40,625 nt of DNA from SIG455 sp045659025 (GTDB lineage: Bacteria > Bacillota > Clostridia > UMGS1810): positions 1 to 40,625 of the forward strand of contig JAZOWA010000059.1 of the NCBI GenBank assembly GCA_045659025.1, written 5' to 3'. The position numbers and the translations under genes were made by a program. Positions 14,072 to 22,845 of this stretch are shown here, piece after piece; within the stretch, counting starts at the first letter, position 1, and every line of letters begins with the position of its first letter. The notes beneath the pieces are model-generated. The model saw nothing but the letters and a program-made list of their open reading frames with translations. It searched no databases and was not told the origin of the DNA.

Positions 14072-16219
14072 TTATTTGCCGTCTTTGCCGTAGATAACTT
14101 CGTTCTTTGCAATGGGGAGTTCAATGTATGAATCCTTGTAGTGCAAGGTGTTGTTGGCAATCTTAACCTGGTCGTCGGTGATTTCCCACCAGTTGCCCCT
14201 TACGTTGGGGTTGGGGGCAAAGCCCATACCCTCGGTTGTGCGGTGATATGATGAAATATCGACCATTACCGCGCCGCCCTTCTTGATAAGGAAGGCAATC
14301 TCAGGTGTGGAAAACTCAAGGGTAACTTTCTCACCGGGTTTGTACTCGGGATAGAAATAAGAGAGAGTTGCAGGTGCAACGTTAAGGAAATATGCCTCGC
14401 CGCTGGGTTCTACGAAGTAGAAGCGAGCGAAGAACGCTGTGTCTTCACAGTCTGTGCTTACGTCGAGTTTAATCTTAAGTTCACCGAAGAACTCTGTATC
14501 CTCTTCAAACTTGGGAGTCGTAAATCTTCTTATCTCGGGAACGCCCTCTACGTCGGGTGCCTTCATAGGTGACGTGGAGTAAGCAACCGCGTATTTGTCG
14601 GGATCGTATTCATAGGTGTATGTGAGTTCCTCTGTGGCCGACTCTTCCGTGAGTTGAAGGTTATCGTTAAAGTAGAACTTCTTTGTGCCGTTATCAAATT
14701 CCCAAGGAGCATCCCCTACTCTCCAGCCGGAAGAGCCCATAGGATGATACGTAATCTTACCGAGGGACGCATAGGGAAGTGTCTCGCCGTTGCGGATTGA
14801 ATTGAACCAAGCAACAAAGATATTGCCTGAGCCGAAATACTGGCTGTAACCGCCGTTTTCTGCCTGATAATCCCAAGTCTTCTTTATGGTTGTTCCGTGT
14901 GCCCAGGGGCCTACCATAAATGCGGATTTTGCTCTGGTCTCCTCGGGGAGACGCTCCCAGATAGAGAACATACCGTTACAGTAGTGGTCATACCAGCCCT
15001 CCATAAACAGTACCGGGAAGGTGATATTCTCTGCAGCATTATAACCGGGACGGCTCTGCCAGAATTCGTCGTCTGTGGGATGCTTGAACCATTCTTCTAT
15101 ATCAGGTCTGTCCTGTCCCTCGGCAAAGGTCTTAACCGCATTTATGTAAGGACGTTTGGTAACAATCTGATATTTCTCCTTAGTGGGGAAGTTGGGGTAA
15201 TCCCTGTACATAAGTTCTTCAAACATAAAGCGTACAAGACTGTATCCATAGGGAGTGCCGTTGCGGAACCAGTTGGTAACAAGGCGGTCTTCCTGAATCT
15301 GGAATACCGCACCCTTAATATCGGAAAGGTCGGCACCGGGAAGGTCAAGATACATAAAGTGGTCGGTGGCGTGATAGCTCTGTCCTTTTAAGTAGATTTC
15401 GCCATCGTACTGGGGAAGTGTACGGATATGCTCGATTGTCTCATAACCGTCGAGCGCTTCTCTTATATCATAAGGAGGATGGCTGCCCTCGGAGTTTGCA
15501 GTACCACGGTCATTCTGCCAGATATAAAGGAATCCTCCCTTGACGATACCATTGTTAACATAGTTCTTGATGGGGTGATGCTTACCCTTCTGATCGTGGT
15601 CATAGGGAGTTCTCTCAAAAACTATGGGCATCTTCTCGGGAATCTCGCCGTTTGTCTTGGGATACAGATAACGGGTATAGAGACGTACACCGTCGGACAT
15701 CTCTATCATATCCTCTACCATTCTCAAGGTGTCGGTATCCTGGATAATGGGGTACTTGCCAAGGTAACCATCAGTAGTGAGAACCGGCTCGGGCTCTGCG
15801 GGTTTTACCTCTGCAGGCTTCTCTGTGGGAGCAGGTGCAGGAGCAACCTCGGGAGCAGGTGCAGGTGCAGGTGTAACCACGGGGGTTACAGCAGGGGTAA
15901 CAACGGGAGTTGATTCCACTTTAACCTCGGGGGTGGTTACAGGTGCTGCCGCAGGCTTTGATGCGGGCGCTTTGGCAGGAGTGCTCTGCGCAGGTGTCTC
16001 TTTCACGGGAGTCTCCTCCTTAACTTCTTCTTTAGCTTCTTCCTTAACTTCCTCTTTAACGGGCTCTTTCACCTCATCAGTCTTGGGAGTTTCGGCGGGT
16101 GCTTCGGTAGCACCGGAAACAGGGGCCTCTTTCTCTGTGGTCTTCTTACCGCAACCTGAAATTGCTACGATAGAAAGCACCATCACGAGAACAAGAACAA
16201 AAGACAATATTCTTTTCAT
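14072..16219 (-). CDS. Lipoprotein CocE/PepX-type alpha/beta-hydrolase, paralog A, 715 aa
   Basis: A secreted, membrane-anchored serine hydrolase of the CocE/NonD and X-Pro dipeptidyl-peptidase (S15) superfamily. A lipoprotein signal ends in AISGC (residues 19-23). Next come a Lys/Glu-rich stretch and a Pro/Ala-rich linker to about residue 145. The catalytic domain starts at MVEDMIEMSDGVRLYTRYLYPK and has an oxyanion and loop region (DRGTANSEG). The triad is S281 (KGQSYHA), D411 (EGWYDHY) and H441 (GPWAHGT). A C-terminal jelly-roll (PepX_C-like) domain runs from about residue 545. The nucleophile motif lacks the usual second Gly (GxSYxG reads GQSYHA), as in the paralog. It is a single-gene unit with its own promoter. 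The substrate (peptide, ester or acylated glycan) is unknown. Confidence 0.87.
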   Translation of the reverse strand: MKRILSFVLVLVMVLSIVAISGCGKKTTEKEAPVSGATEAPAETPKTDEVKEPVKEEVKEEAKEEVKEETPVKETPAQSTPAKAPASKPAAAPVTTPEVKVESTPVVTPAVTPVVTPAPAPAPEVAPAPAPTEKPAEVKPAEPEPVLTTDGYLGKYPIIQDTDTLRMVEDMIEMSDGVRLYTRYLYPKTNGEIPEKMPIVFERTPYDHDQKGKHHPIKNYVNNGIVKGGFLYIWQNDRGTANSEGSHPPYDIREALDGYETIEHIRTLPQYDGEIYLKGQSYHATDHFMYLDLPGADLSDIKGAVFQIQEDRLVTNWFRNGTPYGYSLVRFMFEELMYRDYPNFPTKEKYQIVTKRPYINAVKTFAEGQDRPDIEEWFKHPTDDEFWQSRPGYNAAENITFPVLFMEGWYDHYCNGMFSIWERLPEETRAKSAFMVGPWAHGTTIKKTWDYQAENGGYSQYFGSGNIFVAWFNSIRNGETLPYASLGKITYHPMGSSGWRVGDAPWEFDNGTKKFYFNDNLQLTEESATEELTYTYEYDPDKYAVAYSTSPMKAPDVEGVPEIRRFTTPKFEEDTEFFGELKIKLDVSTDCEDTAFFARFYFVEPSGEAYFLNVAPATLSYFYPEYKPGEKVTLEFSTPEIAFLIKKGGAVMVDISSYHRTTEGMGFAPNPNVRGNWWEITDDQVKIANNTLHYKDSYIELPIAKNEVIYGKDGK

Positions 16220-16257
16220 CTTACCCTTCCTTTCTGTATATAAACATTATATTATTC

Positions 16258-16286
16258 ATTATACATCATATATCAATATATGGCAA
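16258..16286 (-). promoter_or_regulatory. Promoter of lipoprotein hydrolase A
   Basis: On the minus strand, TTGCCA (16286-16281), 17 nt, perfect TATAAT (16263-16258). The surrounding sequence resembles that of the promoter of paralog B. Confidence 0.75.
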
Positions 16287-16303
16287 TATTCTTATTTTGC
16301 GAA

Positions 16304-16334
16304 AAAACGCCCCCGCAGGTGGCGGGGGTGTTTT
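16304..16334 (-). terminator. Terminator of lipoprotein hydrolase B
   Basis: A 13-bp GC-rich stem with one G-T pair (16304-16316 with 16322-16334) lies 10 bases past the stop of the upstream paralog. The minus strand continues in a T-run. Confidence 0.8.
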
Positions 16335-16344
16335 GATGTTGTTA

Positions 16345-18450
16345 TTAGTTAGCAGGTGTTGCGGGGGGGATATCCTTACCGTCTGATACGGGGACTTCGA
16401 TGAAGGCGTCTTTAAGATGCAAGGTGTTGTTTGCAACCTTGGTCTCTGTAACCTCTGCAAAGTGACCCTTGGTGTTGGTGTGAGCGATATAGGAAAGACC
16501 GCTTGAACCTGTACCGTGAGATGCGATATCCACACGGATTGCACCGCCCTTGGGAATTGTGAATGCCTGATAGGGGAAGGTGAGATCCAATGTCACTACG
16601 TCACCGGGTTTGTAATCGGGATAGAAGTGAGTGAGGGTAGCACCTGTGTGTGCACCCAGATGGTAGGTCTTACCATCGGGATTTACAAAGTACATAAACG
16701 CGGTGAAGAGAGTGTCCTCACAGTCGGAGCTTACGTCAAACTTGATTCTTGTCTTGCCGTAGAAGTCTGTATCCTCTTCAAACACGGGAGTGGTAAAGCA
16801 TTTTACGTTATCAACGCTGTTTGCAGGATGTGCCTCCTGAGGAAGGAACTTGAAGCAGAACTCGAAATTATTGGGATCGTAAACGTAGGAATGAGTAACG
16901 TCTGCAGTGGCAGGCTCTTCTGTCAAGGTGTAGTTCTCATTGAAGTAGAACTTCTTGATCTCGGGATCAAGATCCCAGGGAGCTTCGTTAACTGCCCACT
17001 TGTGAGCGTTTACAGAGTGGTATGTAACCTTACCCATCTCAACATAGGGATAGGGCTTGCCGAAGCGGATTGAATCATACCAATCGATATACATACTGCC
17101 TATACCGAAGTACTTGGTATAAGAACCGTTCTGGGGCTGGTAGTCCCAGGTCTTGGCAACGGATGTACCATGTTCCCAGGGGCCTACTACGAATGCGGAT
17201 TTCGCTTTTACTTCCGCAGGGAGTCTCTCCCACATGGAGAACATACCGTCTACATAATAATCGTACCAACCTTCAATGAAGAGTACGGGGAAGGTGATGT
17301 GCTCTGCCGCATAGTAACCGGGCTGACTTCTCCAGAAATCGTCCTCTACGGGATGATAGAGAAATTCTGTAATCTCAGGCATATCTTCGCCCTGCTGTCT
17401 CTTGATAGCATCTCTGATAGGACGGATCTTTGTATTCTCTGCAAAGTTCTCTATATTGTGTGTCTTCTTAAGAAGGTTACCATACATAAAGCGGAGACCG
17501 CTCAATGAGTAGTTGGCACCGTTCTTCCAGTTGCGGTAGATCATTCTGTCGGTCTGGGTGATAAATACCGCACCCTTGATATCAGAAAGGTCTACATCAT
17601 CTCTGTCAAGCCACATATAGTGAGTGGTTGCGAGGTAGCTGCCACCCTTTAAGTAAATCTCACCGTTGTAGTAGGGCTGCTTACGGAGATACTCAATAGT
17701 CTCGTAGCTATCGAGACCGTCTCTCTCACCATAAGGTGTGTGAACACCCTCGGAGTTTGCAGTACCACGGCTATCCTGCATTACATATATGTAACCGCTG
17801 TTTGCTACTTTGAAATCCTTGTGAATCAAGATGGATTCGCTCTTGCCCTTGAGATCTCCGTCATAGGGGGTCTTCTCAAAGATGATGGGCATCTTCTCGG
17901 GCAATACGCCATCTGTCTTGGGCATAAGGAAAATAGTATAGAGACGTACACCGTCAGACATCTCTACCATGTCCTCCACCATCTTGAGGGTGGGGATTTC
18001 CTGAGTGGTAGGATATCTGCCAAGGTAACCGTCGGGAGTGATTATAACCTCGGGTTTCTCATCTGCAGGCTTCTTCTCCTCGGTGGGAGCAGGTGCAGGA
18101 GCAGGAGCAGGTGCAGGAGCAGGTGCAGGTGTAACCTCGGGGGTCACAGGTGCAACTACGGGAGCTGCTGCAGGCTTGCTCGCAGGTGTGCTCGCAGGCT
18201 TGGATGCGGGCGCTTTAGCAGGAGTGCTCTGCACGGGAGTCTCTTTCACGGGAGCTTCCTCCTTAACTTCTTCTTTAGTTTCTTCTTTGGTTTCCTCTGC
18301 TACGGGCTCTTTTGCCTCGTCAGTTTTAGGAGTCTCGGTCTCGGTAACTTTGGGAGACTCTGTCTCAACTGCTTTCTTACCGCAACCTGAGATTGCGATT
18401 ACAGAAAACACCATAACGAGAACAAGAATAGCTGATAAAATTCTTCTCAT
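16345..18450 (-). CDS. Lipoprotein CocE/PepX-type alpha/beta-hydrolase, paralog B, 701 aa
   Basis: A tandem paralog of the preceding lipoprotein, with the same order throughout. The signal ends in AISGC, then come Lys/Glu repeats (KEETKEEVKEE), a Pro/Ala linker with seven consecutive hexamer repeats (18089-18130), and the domain MVEDMVEMSDGVRLYTIFLMPK. The triad is S271 (KGGSYLA), D397 (EGWYDYY) and H427 (GPWEHGT), followed by a C-terminal jelly-roll. ATG at 18450 is chosen over 18459 because AAAGG lies 8 nt before it and because it aligns with the paralog's start. Many positions between the triad residues differ, so substrate ranges may have diverged. It has its own promoter and terminator. 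Confidence 0.87.
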   Translation of the reverse strand: MRRILSAILVLVMVFSVIAISGCGKKAVETESPKVTETETPKTDEAKEPVAEETKEETKEEVKEEAPVKETPVQSTPAKAPASKPASTPASKPAAAPVVAPVTPEVTPAPAPAPAPAPAPAPTEEKKPADEKPEVIITPDGYLGRYPTTQEIPTLKMVEDMVEMSDGVRLYTIFLMPKTDGVLPEKMPIIFEKTPYDGDLKGKSESILIHKDFKVANSGYIYVMQDSRGTANSEGVHTPYGERDGLDSYETIEYLRKQPYYNGEIYLKGGSYLATTHYMWLDRDDVDLSDIKGAVFITQTDRMIYRNWKNGANYSLSGLRFMYGNLLKKTHNIENFAENTKIRPIRDAIKRQQGEDMPEITEFLYHPVEDDFWRSQPGYYAAEHITFPVLFIEGWYDYYVDGMFSMWERLPAEVKAKSAFVVGPWEHGTSVAKTWDYQPQNGSYTKYFGIGSMYIDWYDSIRFGKPYPYVEMGKVTYHSVNAHKWAVNEAPWDLDPEIKKFYFNENYTLTEEPATADVTHSYVYDPNNFEFCFKFLPQEAHPANSVDNVKCFTTPVFEEDTDFYGKTRIKFDVSSDCEDTLFTAFMYFVNPDGKTYHLGAHTGATLTHFYPDYKPGDVVTLDLTFPYQAFTIPKGGAIRVDIASHGTGSSGLSYIAHTNTKGHFAEVTETKVANNTLHLKDAFIEVPVSDGKDIPPATPAN

Positions 18451-18487
18451 CAGTGTCATCCTTTCAAAAATAATATTGAATGTATAT

Positions 18488-18516
18488 ATTATATATCATA
18501 TACAAATATTTAGCAA
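18488..18516 (-). promoter_or_regulatory. Promoter of lipoprotein hydrolase B
   Basis: On the minus strand, TTGCTA (18516-18511), 17 nt, perfect TATAAT (18493-18488). It has the same layout as the promoter at 16258-16286, and in both cases TTTTGCGAAAA lies just upstream on the plus-strand listing. Confidence 0.75.
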
Positions 18517-18582
18517 TATCATTTTTTTGCGAAAACCCCTTTTAATCGCCCTAAATGTACTGTAAATTTGTAATTTTTTGTA

Positions 18583-18611
18583 TTGATAATCGAAAAGCCT
18601 TATGTTATAAT
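18583..18611 (+). promoter_or_regulatory. Promoter of the eda-kdgK operon
   Basis: TTGATA (18583-18588), 17 nt, perfect TATAAT (18606-18611), about 40 bases before the ATG. Confidence 0.75.
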
Positions 18612-18651
18612 GTTGCTACAGTATGTTATTTAATGGAAAGGACGATATATT

Positions 18652-19296
18652 ATGAGCAAGAAGCAGGAAATTATCACTAAAATCTGCGACACCGGTATAG
18701 TGGCTGTTGTACGTGCAGAGAATGCTGACAAGGCAAAACGCATCACAGACGCTTGTATCGAAGGCGGTATCCCCGCAGTTGAGATTACATTCACCGTACC
18801 CGGTGCCCACAAGGTTATTGAGGAACTCGCAAACTACTACAAGAGTGGTGAGATCATCCTCGGTGCAGGTACCGTACTTGATTCTGAGACAGCGAGAATC
18901 GCTATCCTCTCCGGTGCTGAGTACGTTGTAAGCCCCGCCCTTGACGAAGGTACAATTAAGCTTTGTAACCGTTATGCAGTTCCCTGCATGCCCGGTGTTA
19001 TGACTCTTAAAGACGTTATCACCGCTTTGGAACTCGGTTGCGACGTTATCAAGCTCTTCCCCGGTGAAGCGTTTGGTCCCGGTATGGTTAAGGCAATCAA
19101 AGGTCCCCTTCCCCAGGCAAACATTATGCCTACAGGCGGTGTAAATGTGGACAACGTTGGCGAGTGGTTCAAGGCAGGCGTTGTGGCTGTTGGTGCCGGT
19201 TCATCCCTTACCGCAGGTGCAAAGACCGGCGATTACAAACTCATCACCGAGACAGCTAAGAAGTTCGTTGAGAACATCAAGAAAGCAAGACAGTAA
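18652..19296 (+). CDS. eda: 2-dehydro-3-deoxy-phosphogluconate (KDPG) aldolase, 214 aa
   Basis: Cleaves KDPG to pyruvate and glyceraldehyde 3-phosphate; many members also act on 4-hydroxy-2-oxoglutarate. It is a class I aldolase barrel. Key parts are GIVAVVRAE, the catalytic E44 in AVEITF, ILGAGTV, YVVSPALD, the Schiff-base lysine K134 in VIKLFPGE, and the phosphate loop MPTGGVNVDN. E44 and K134 sit close to E45 and K133 of the E. coli enzyme (numbers from memory). Length is typical. ATG at 18652 follows GGAAAGGA. It forms an operon with a KDG kinase 30 nt downstream, so the two make the last two steps of uronate/2-keto-3-deoxygluconate breakdown. Confidence 0.95.
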   Translation: MSKKQEIITKICDTGIVAVVRAENADKAKRITDACIEGGIPAVEITFTVPGAHKVIEELANYYKSGEIILGAGTVLDSETARIAILSGAEYVVSPALDEGTIKLCNRYAVPCMPGVMTLKDVITALELGCDVIKLFPGEAFGPGMVKAIKGPLPQANIMPTGGVNVDNVGEWFKAGVVAVGAGSSLTAGAKTGDYKLITETAKKFVENIKKARQ

Positions 19297-19326
19297 TTAT
19301 AAAATTTTTCTTTGGAGGCAGTTAAA

Positions 19327-20349
19327 ATGGCAAAAGTTGTTACATTAGGCGAGATTATGCTCCGTCTTCAGACCCCCGGTTTCAAAAGATACATTCAGGC
19401 ACAGAGCTTTGATGTAGAGTATGGCGGCGGCGAGGCAAACGTAGCAGTATCCCTCGCAAACTACGGACACGATGCATATTTCGTATCAGCAATCCCTGCA
19501 AACCCCATCGGTGATGCTTGTGTGGCTACTCTTAAAAAGCACAGTGTAAAAACCGATTACCTTTCACGCAAAGGTGAGAGACTTGGTATCTACTTCGTAG
19601 AGAAGGGTGCTTCACAGAGAGCATCAAACGTAGTATATGACCGTGCTCATTCTTCTATCTCAACCGCAAAGCCCGAGGACTTTAACTGGGATGAGATTTT
19701 CGCAGGTGCACAGTGGTTCCACTTCACAGGTATCACCCCCGCAGTTTCTGATGATTGCACCGCTGTATGTCTTGCGGCTTGCAAGAAAGCAAAGGAACTC
19801 GGTGTTAAAGTAAGCTGTGACCTCAACTTCCGCAAGAAGCTCTGGACAAGTGAGAAGGCAGGCAGAGTAATGGCTGACCTTATGCAGTATGTAGACGTGC
19901 TTATCGCCAACGAGGAGGACGCTGAAAAGGTATTCGGCATCAAGGCATCAGGCACAGACATCACAGGCGGTACACTCTCTGACGAGGGCTACAAAGATGT
20001 TTGCAAACAGCTCGTTGAGAGATTCGGATTCAAAAACGTTGCTATCACTCTCCGCGAGAGTATCTCTGCATCAGTTAACAACTGGGCAGCACTCCTTTAC
20101 GATGGCAAGGAATTCTATAAATCCAAGAAATATAACATCAACATTGTTGACCGTGTAGGTGGCGGTGACTCCTTCGGTGGCGGTCTTATCTACGCTATGC
20201 TCGAGGGTTACTCAATGCAGGATACTATCGAATTCGCAGTTGCTGCATCCTGCCTCAAGCACACTATTGAAGGTGACTTCAACCTGGTATCTGTATCTGA
20301 AGTTAAAGCTCTTATGGGTGGCGACGGTTCAGGCCGAGTACAGAGATAA
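19327..20349 (+). CDS. kdgK: 2-dehydro-3-deoxygluconokinase (KDG kinase), PfkB family, 340 aa
   Basis: Phosphorylates 2-keto-3-deoxygluconate to KDPG, which the aldolase encoded just before it cleaves. The PfkB fold shows the N-terminal VVTLGEIMLRLQTPG, the substrate-binding VEYGGGEANVAVSLANYG, DLNFRKKLW, and the ATP and anion-hole motif VGGGDSFGGG with catalytic base D281. ATG at 19327 is chosen because GGAGGC lies about 8 nt before it; an earlier in-frame ATG at 19312 precedes that site. Assignment to KDG rather than another sugar rests on the eda partner and overall likeness. The operon ends at a strong terminator. Confidence 0.9.
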   Translation: MAKVVTLGEIMLRLQTPGFKRYIQAQSFDVEYGGGEANVAVSLANYGHDAYFVSAIPANPIGDACVATLKKHSVKTDYLSRKGERLGIYFVEKGASQRASNVVYDRAHSSISTAKPEDFNWDEIFAGAQWFHFTGITPAVSDDCTAVCLAACKKAKELGVKVSCDLNFRKKLWTSEKAGRVMADLMQYVDVLIANEEDAEKVFGIKASGTDITGGTLSDEGYKDVCKQLVERFGFKNVAITLRESISASVNNWAALLYDGKEFYKSKKYNINIVDRVGGGDSFGGGLIYAMLEGYSMQDTIEFAVAASCLKHTIEGDFNLVSVSEVKALMGGDGSGRVQR

Positions 20350-20366
20350 TCTTAAATCACACAATT

Positions 20367-20398
20367 AAAAAAGGATGGTCGGTTGACCATCCTTTTTT
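20367..20398. terminator. Bidirectional terminator, kdgK / SPFH gene
   Basis: A perfect 14-bp stem (20367-20380 with 20385-20398) has a GGTT loop and A6/T6 ends, between converging genes. Confidence 0.9.
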
Positions 20399-20412
20399 GT
20401 ATGCTTAAATGA

Positions 20413-21300
20413 TTATTCCCTGCTCTCTGTAAGAAGCTCTTTAAGGGATGTGGCAAGGCCTGCGATACCCTGAATGTTGCTGGGGATTATTATCTTGGTG
20501 GCTTTGCCGTCGGCGGCTTTCTCAAAGGCCTCAAGACTCTTCAACGCAACTACCGCTTCTGTGGGATTGGCTTCATTGAGCTTTTTAAGACCTTCTGCAA
20601 TAGCGGTCTGCACATCGAGAATCGCCCTTGCTTCACCCTCTGCCTCACGGATGTGAGCTTCCTTCTTCGCCTCGGCACGAAGGATTGCCGCTTCCTTCTC
20701 TCCCTCTGCAACTAAGATTGCAGACTTCTTCTCGCCTTCTGCTTTGAGGATGAGTTCACGGCGCTCACGTTCTGCCTTCATCTGTCTTTCCATGGCATCC
20801 TGTATCTCAGAAGGGGGAAGGATGTTTTTGAGCTCTACACGGTTTACCTTGATACCCCAGGGGTCTGTGGCTTCGTCAAGGATTGCACGCATCTTGGTAT
20901 TTACCGTGTCACGGCTGGTGAGAGTCTCGTCAAGCTCCAGGTCACCTACTATATTTCTGAGGGTGGTGGCGGTGAGATTCTCAATCGCCATCATAGGTCT
21001 TTCTACGCCATAGGTGTAGAGTTTGGGATCGGTAATCTGGAAATATACTACGGTATCAATCTTCATAGTAACGTTATCCTTGGTGATAACGGGCTGGGGC
21101 GCAAAATCAACCACCTGCTCTTTGAGGGAGATTGCTCTGCCCGCTCTGTCTATGAAGGGGATTTTAATATGGAGGCCTACGTCCCAGGTGCTCTGGTATG
21201 CGCCAAGCCTTTCTACTACTACCGCATAGGACTGGGGCACAATCTTGATGTTTGCGATAACGATAATCGCAATAATTGCTACAATTAAAACAAATAACAT
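20413..21300 (-). CDS. SPFH/Band 7 (stomatin/QmcA-like) membrane protein, 295 aa
   Basis: A membrane-scaffold protein of the stomatin/prohibitin/QmcA group. It has one N-terminal TM segment (residues 2-19), then the SPFH domain (about 20-180: VPQSYAVVVERLGAYQSTWDVGLHIKIPFID, DNVTMKIDTVVYFQITDP, WGIKVNRVELKNILPP). A charged Glu/Ala/Lys coiled coil with repeats of AEGEKK/AEGEKEAAILRAEAKKEA covers about 185-235. ATG at 21300 follows AAGGAGG by 7 nt. The NfeD gene lies 13 nt upstream in the same unit, the classic NfeD-SPFH pairing. It is thought to organise membrane microdomains; the precise role is not readable here. Confidence 0.92.
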   Translation of the reverse strand: MLFVLIVAIIAIIVIANIKIVPQSYAVVVERLGAYQSTWDVGLHIKIPFIDRAGRAISLKEQVVDFAPQPVITKDNVTMKIDTVVYFQITDPKLYTYGVERPMMAIENLTATTLRNIVGDLELDETLTSRDTVNTKMRAILDEATDPWGIKVNRVELKNILPPSEIQDAMERQMKAERERRELILKAEGEKKSAILVAEGEKEAAILRAEAKKEAHIREAEGEARAILDVQTAIAEGLKKLNEANPTEAVVALKSLEAFEKAADGKATKIIIPSNIQGIAGLATSLKELLTESRE

Positions 21301-21313
21301 ACTTACTCCTCCT

Positions 21314-21757
21314 TTATATATTTGCAGGCATCTTTTCAGATACTACAAGCTTTACTCCGTCAATGGCCTCTATTGTCACTTCTTTGCCCTGCTCAATGGG
21401 AGCACCATCTGCAGAAACCGCTGACCACACCTGACCGCCTACTGTGACGGCGCCTGCGAATTTATCAGGGGTGATGATATCAGTGACGATTGCCGTCTTA
21501 CCGATGAGTCTGTCTGTATTGGTCTTCTCCTTATGGGGAGTGAGCTTCTTCTTCACAAGGGGTCTTGTGAGGGCGAGGAATACCACCGAGGAAATCACGA
21601 ACAAGGGTATCTGCCATACAGGCGGAATACCGATGTAAGTGCCTATAAGGGTGACGAGTGCACCCAGGGCAAACCATATACAAGTAAGACTTGCGGTGTT
21701 TGCCTCCACAATACAAAGGACTATAAAAAGGGATGTCCATACAATATATGATGCCAT
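21314..21757 (-). CDS. NfeD family membrane protein (short form), 147 aa
   Basis: Short-form NfeD without the ClpP-like protease domain. Three hydrophobic segments occupy about residues 5-75 (IVWTSLFIVLCIVEANTASLTCIWFAL and on), and the C-terminal OB-fold is GKTAIVTDIITPDKFAGAVTVGGQVWSAVSADGAPIEQGKEVTIEAIDGVKLVV (about 85-140). ATG at 21757 follows AAGGAGGTG. It is followed directly by the SPFH protein gene, its usual partner, and preceded 27 nt away by mltG. Confidence 0.9.
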   Translation of the reverse strand: MASYIVWTSLFIVLCIVEANTASLTCIWFALGALVTLIGTYIGIPPVWQIPLFVISSVVFLALTRPLVKKKLTPHKEKTNTDRLIGKTAIVTDIITPDKFAGAVTVGGQVWSAVSADGAPIEQGKEVTIEAIDGVKLVVSEKMPANI

Positions 21758-21784
21758 ATCTGCACCTCCTTAAACCGTTTTATT

Positions 21785-22792
21785 TTATTTTCTTGAATTG
21801 GCAAGGTGTTCCTGATAGGTCTTTGCAAAGGCGTGTTCGCCTTTCTTGGTACGTACGAAATAAAGATAATCTGTATCGGCAGGGTTGAGGGCTGCCGCAA
21901 TAGATGCTTCACCGGGACAGGCAATAGGACCGATGGGAAGACCGGGGTTCATATAGGTGTTATACGGAGAATCTATCTTGGTGTCTGCCTCGGAAAGCAC
22001 ATCCTTGCGCTCGCCCAGTATATACTGCACTGTAGCGCAGGACTGGAGAAGGTGGTGGCCGTTGGAGGCTAATCTGTTGTGAAATACGGAAGATACCATA
22101 TTACGGTCGGAATCTCCCAAGGCCTCTCGCTCAATGATGGAGGCAAGTATTATGGTAGAGTCTATATCCTCTACAGAGTATTTGGAAATCACGTTCTCAA
22201 AACCCTTGAGCATTGTCTCCACTACTACTCTTGCAGGGGTATTTTTATGGAATACGTAGGTATCGGGGAAGAGGTAACCCTCTAACGCATACATACGTTT
22301 ATCAATGTTTCTGATACCTTTTATAAAGTCAAAGTCATAATCAGTGGAGTCTGCCGCTTTTAAGAATTCCTCTGCGGTCACTACTCCCGCCTTCTCAAAG
22401 GCCTCCGCCATACGATACACCTCAAAACCCTCGGGGATGGTGACTCTGGCAATATTCTTTTCCGAATTGGAAGCAGAGGTCATAACCTTAAGGATTTCGG
22501 CGTAGGACGCACCCGTATTCACAATGAAGTCTCCGCTTTTGTATGCGGAATCTGATTTGGTGAGTCTTGCATACACTTTAAAAATGAACGGATATTTAAT
22601 CACGCCGTTCTCCTCGAGGATGGAGATTATCTCCCCTCCGGTTGCACCATCGGGCACGGCAATCTCTGCATCGTATCCTCTGCCACCGAACACGTCGCCA
22701 ATAAAGCCTGACACCAAAATTATCACTATAAGGCAGGCGATTGCGGATATCACGGTGGAAATAAATTTTCGTATATTAAAAAACAGTTTCAT
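21785..22792 (-). CDS. mltG: Endolytic murein transglycosylase MltG, 335 aa
   Basis: An inner-membrane lytic transglycosylase that cuts nascent glycan strands and sets their length. It has one N-terminal TM segment (about residues 11-33), a LysM-like region (IAVPDGATGGEIISILEENGVI), and the YceG catalytic core with E221 in ASIIEREALGD (E. coli catalytic E218, from memory), VSSVFHNRL, LQSCATVQYILG, SPYNTYMNPGLPIGPIACPGEASIAAALNP and YLYFV. ATG at 22792 is preferred over the in-frame GTG at 22798 because GAGG lies 7 nt before it. It has its own promoter and leads the mltG-nfeD-SPFH unit. Confidence 0.94.
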   Translation of the reverse strand: MKLFFNIRKFISTVISAIACLIVIILVSGFIGDVFGGRGYDAEIAVPDGATGGEIISILEENGVIKYPFIFKVYARLTKSDSAYKSGDFIVNTGASYAEILKVMTSASNSEKNIARVTIPEGFEVYRMAEAFEKAGVVTAEEFLKAADSTDYDFDFIKGIRNIDKRMYALEGYLFPDTYVFHKNTPARVVVETMLKGFENVISKYSVEDIDSTIILASIIEREALGDSDRNMVSSVFHNRLASNGHHLLQSCATVQYILGERKDVLSEADTKIDSPYNTYMNPGLPIGPIACPGEASIAAALNPADTDYLYFVRTKKGEHAFAKTYQEHLANSRK

Positions 22793-22811
22793 ACACACAC
22801 CTCACAATATA

Positions 22812-22840
22812 ATTTTATATCCCGCGAAAGAAAAAGTCAA
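22812..22840 (-). promoter_or_regulatory. Promoter of the mltG-nfeD-SPFH operon
   Basis: On the minus strand, TTGACT (22840-22835), 17 nt, TAAAAT (22817-22812). It lies immediately after the T-run of the mscL terminator. Confidence 0.7.
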
Positions 22841-22845
22841 TAAAA

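Noticed and set aside
14072..18450. Long open frames antisense to the two lipoprotein genes, rich in Gly/Ala/Ser/Thr
   Set aside because: They are by-products of the repetitive Pro/Ala and Lys/Glu codons; they have no ribosome sites and no recognisable family.
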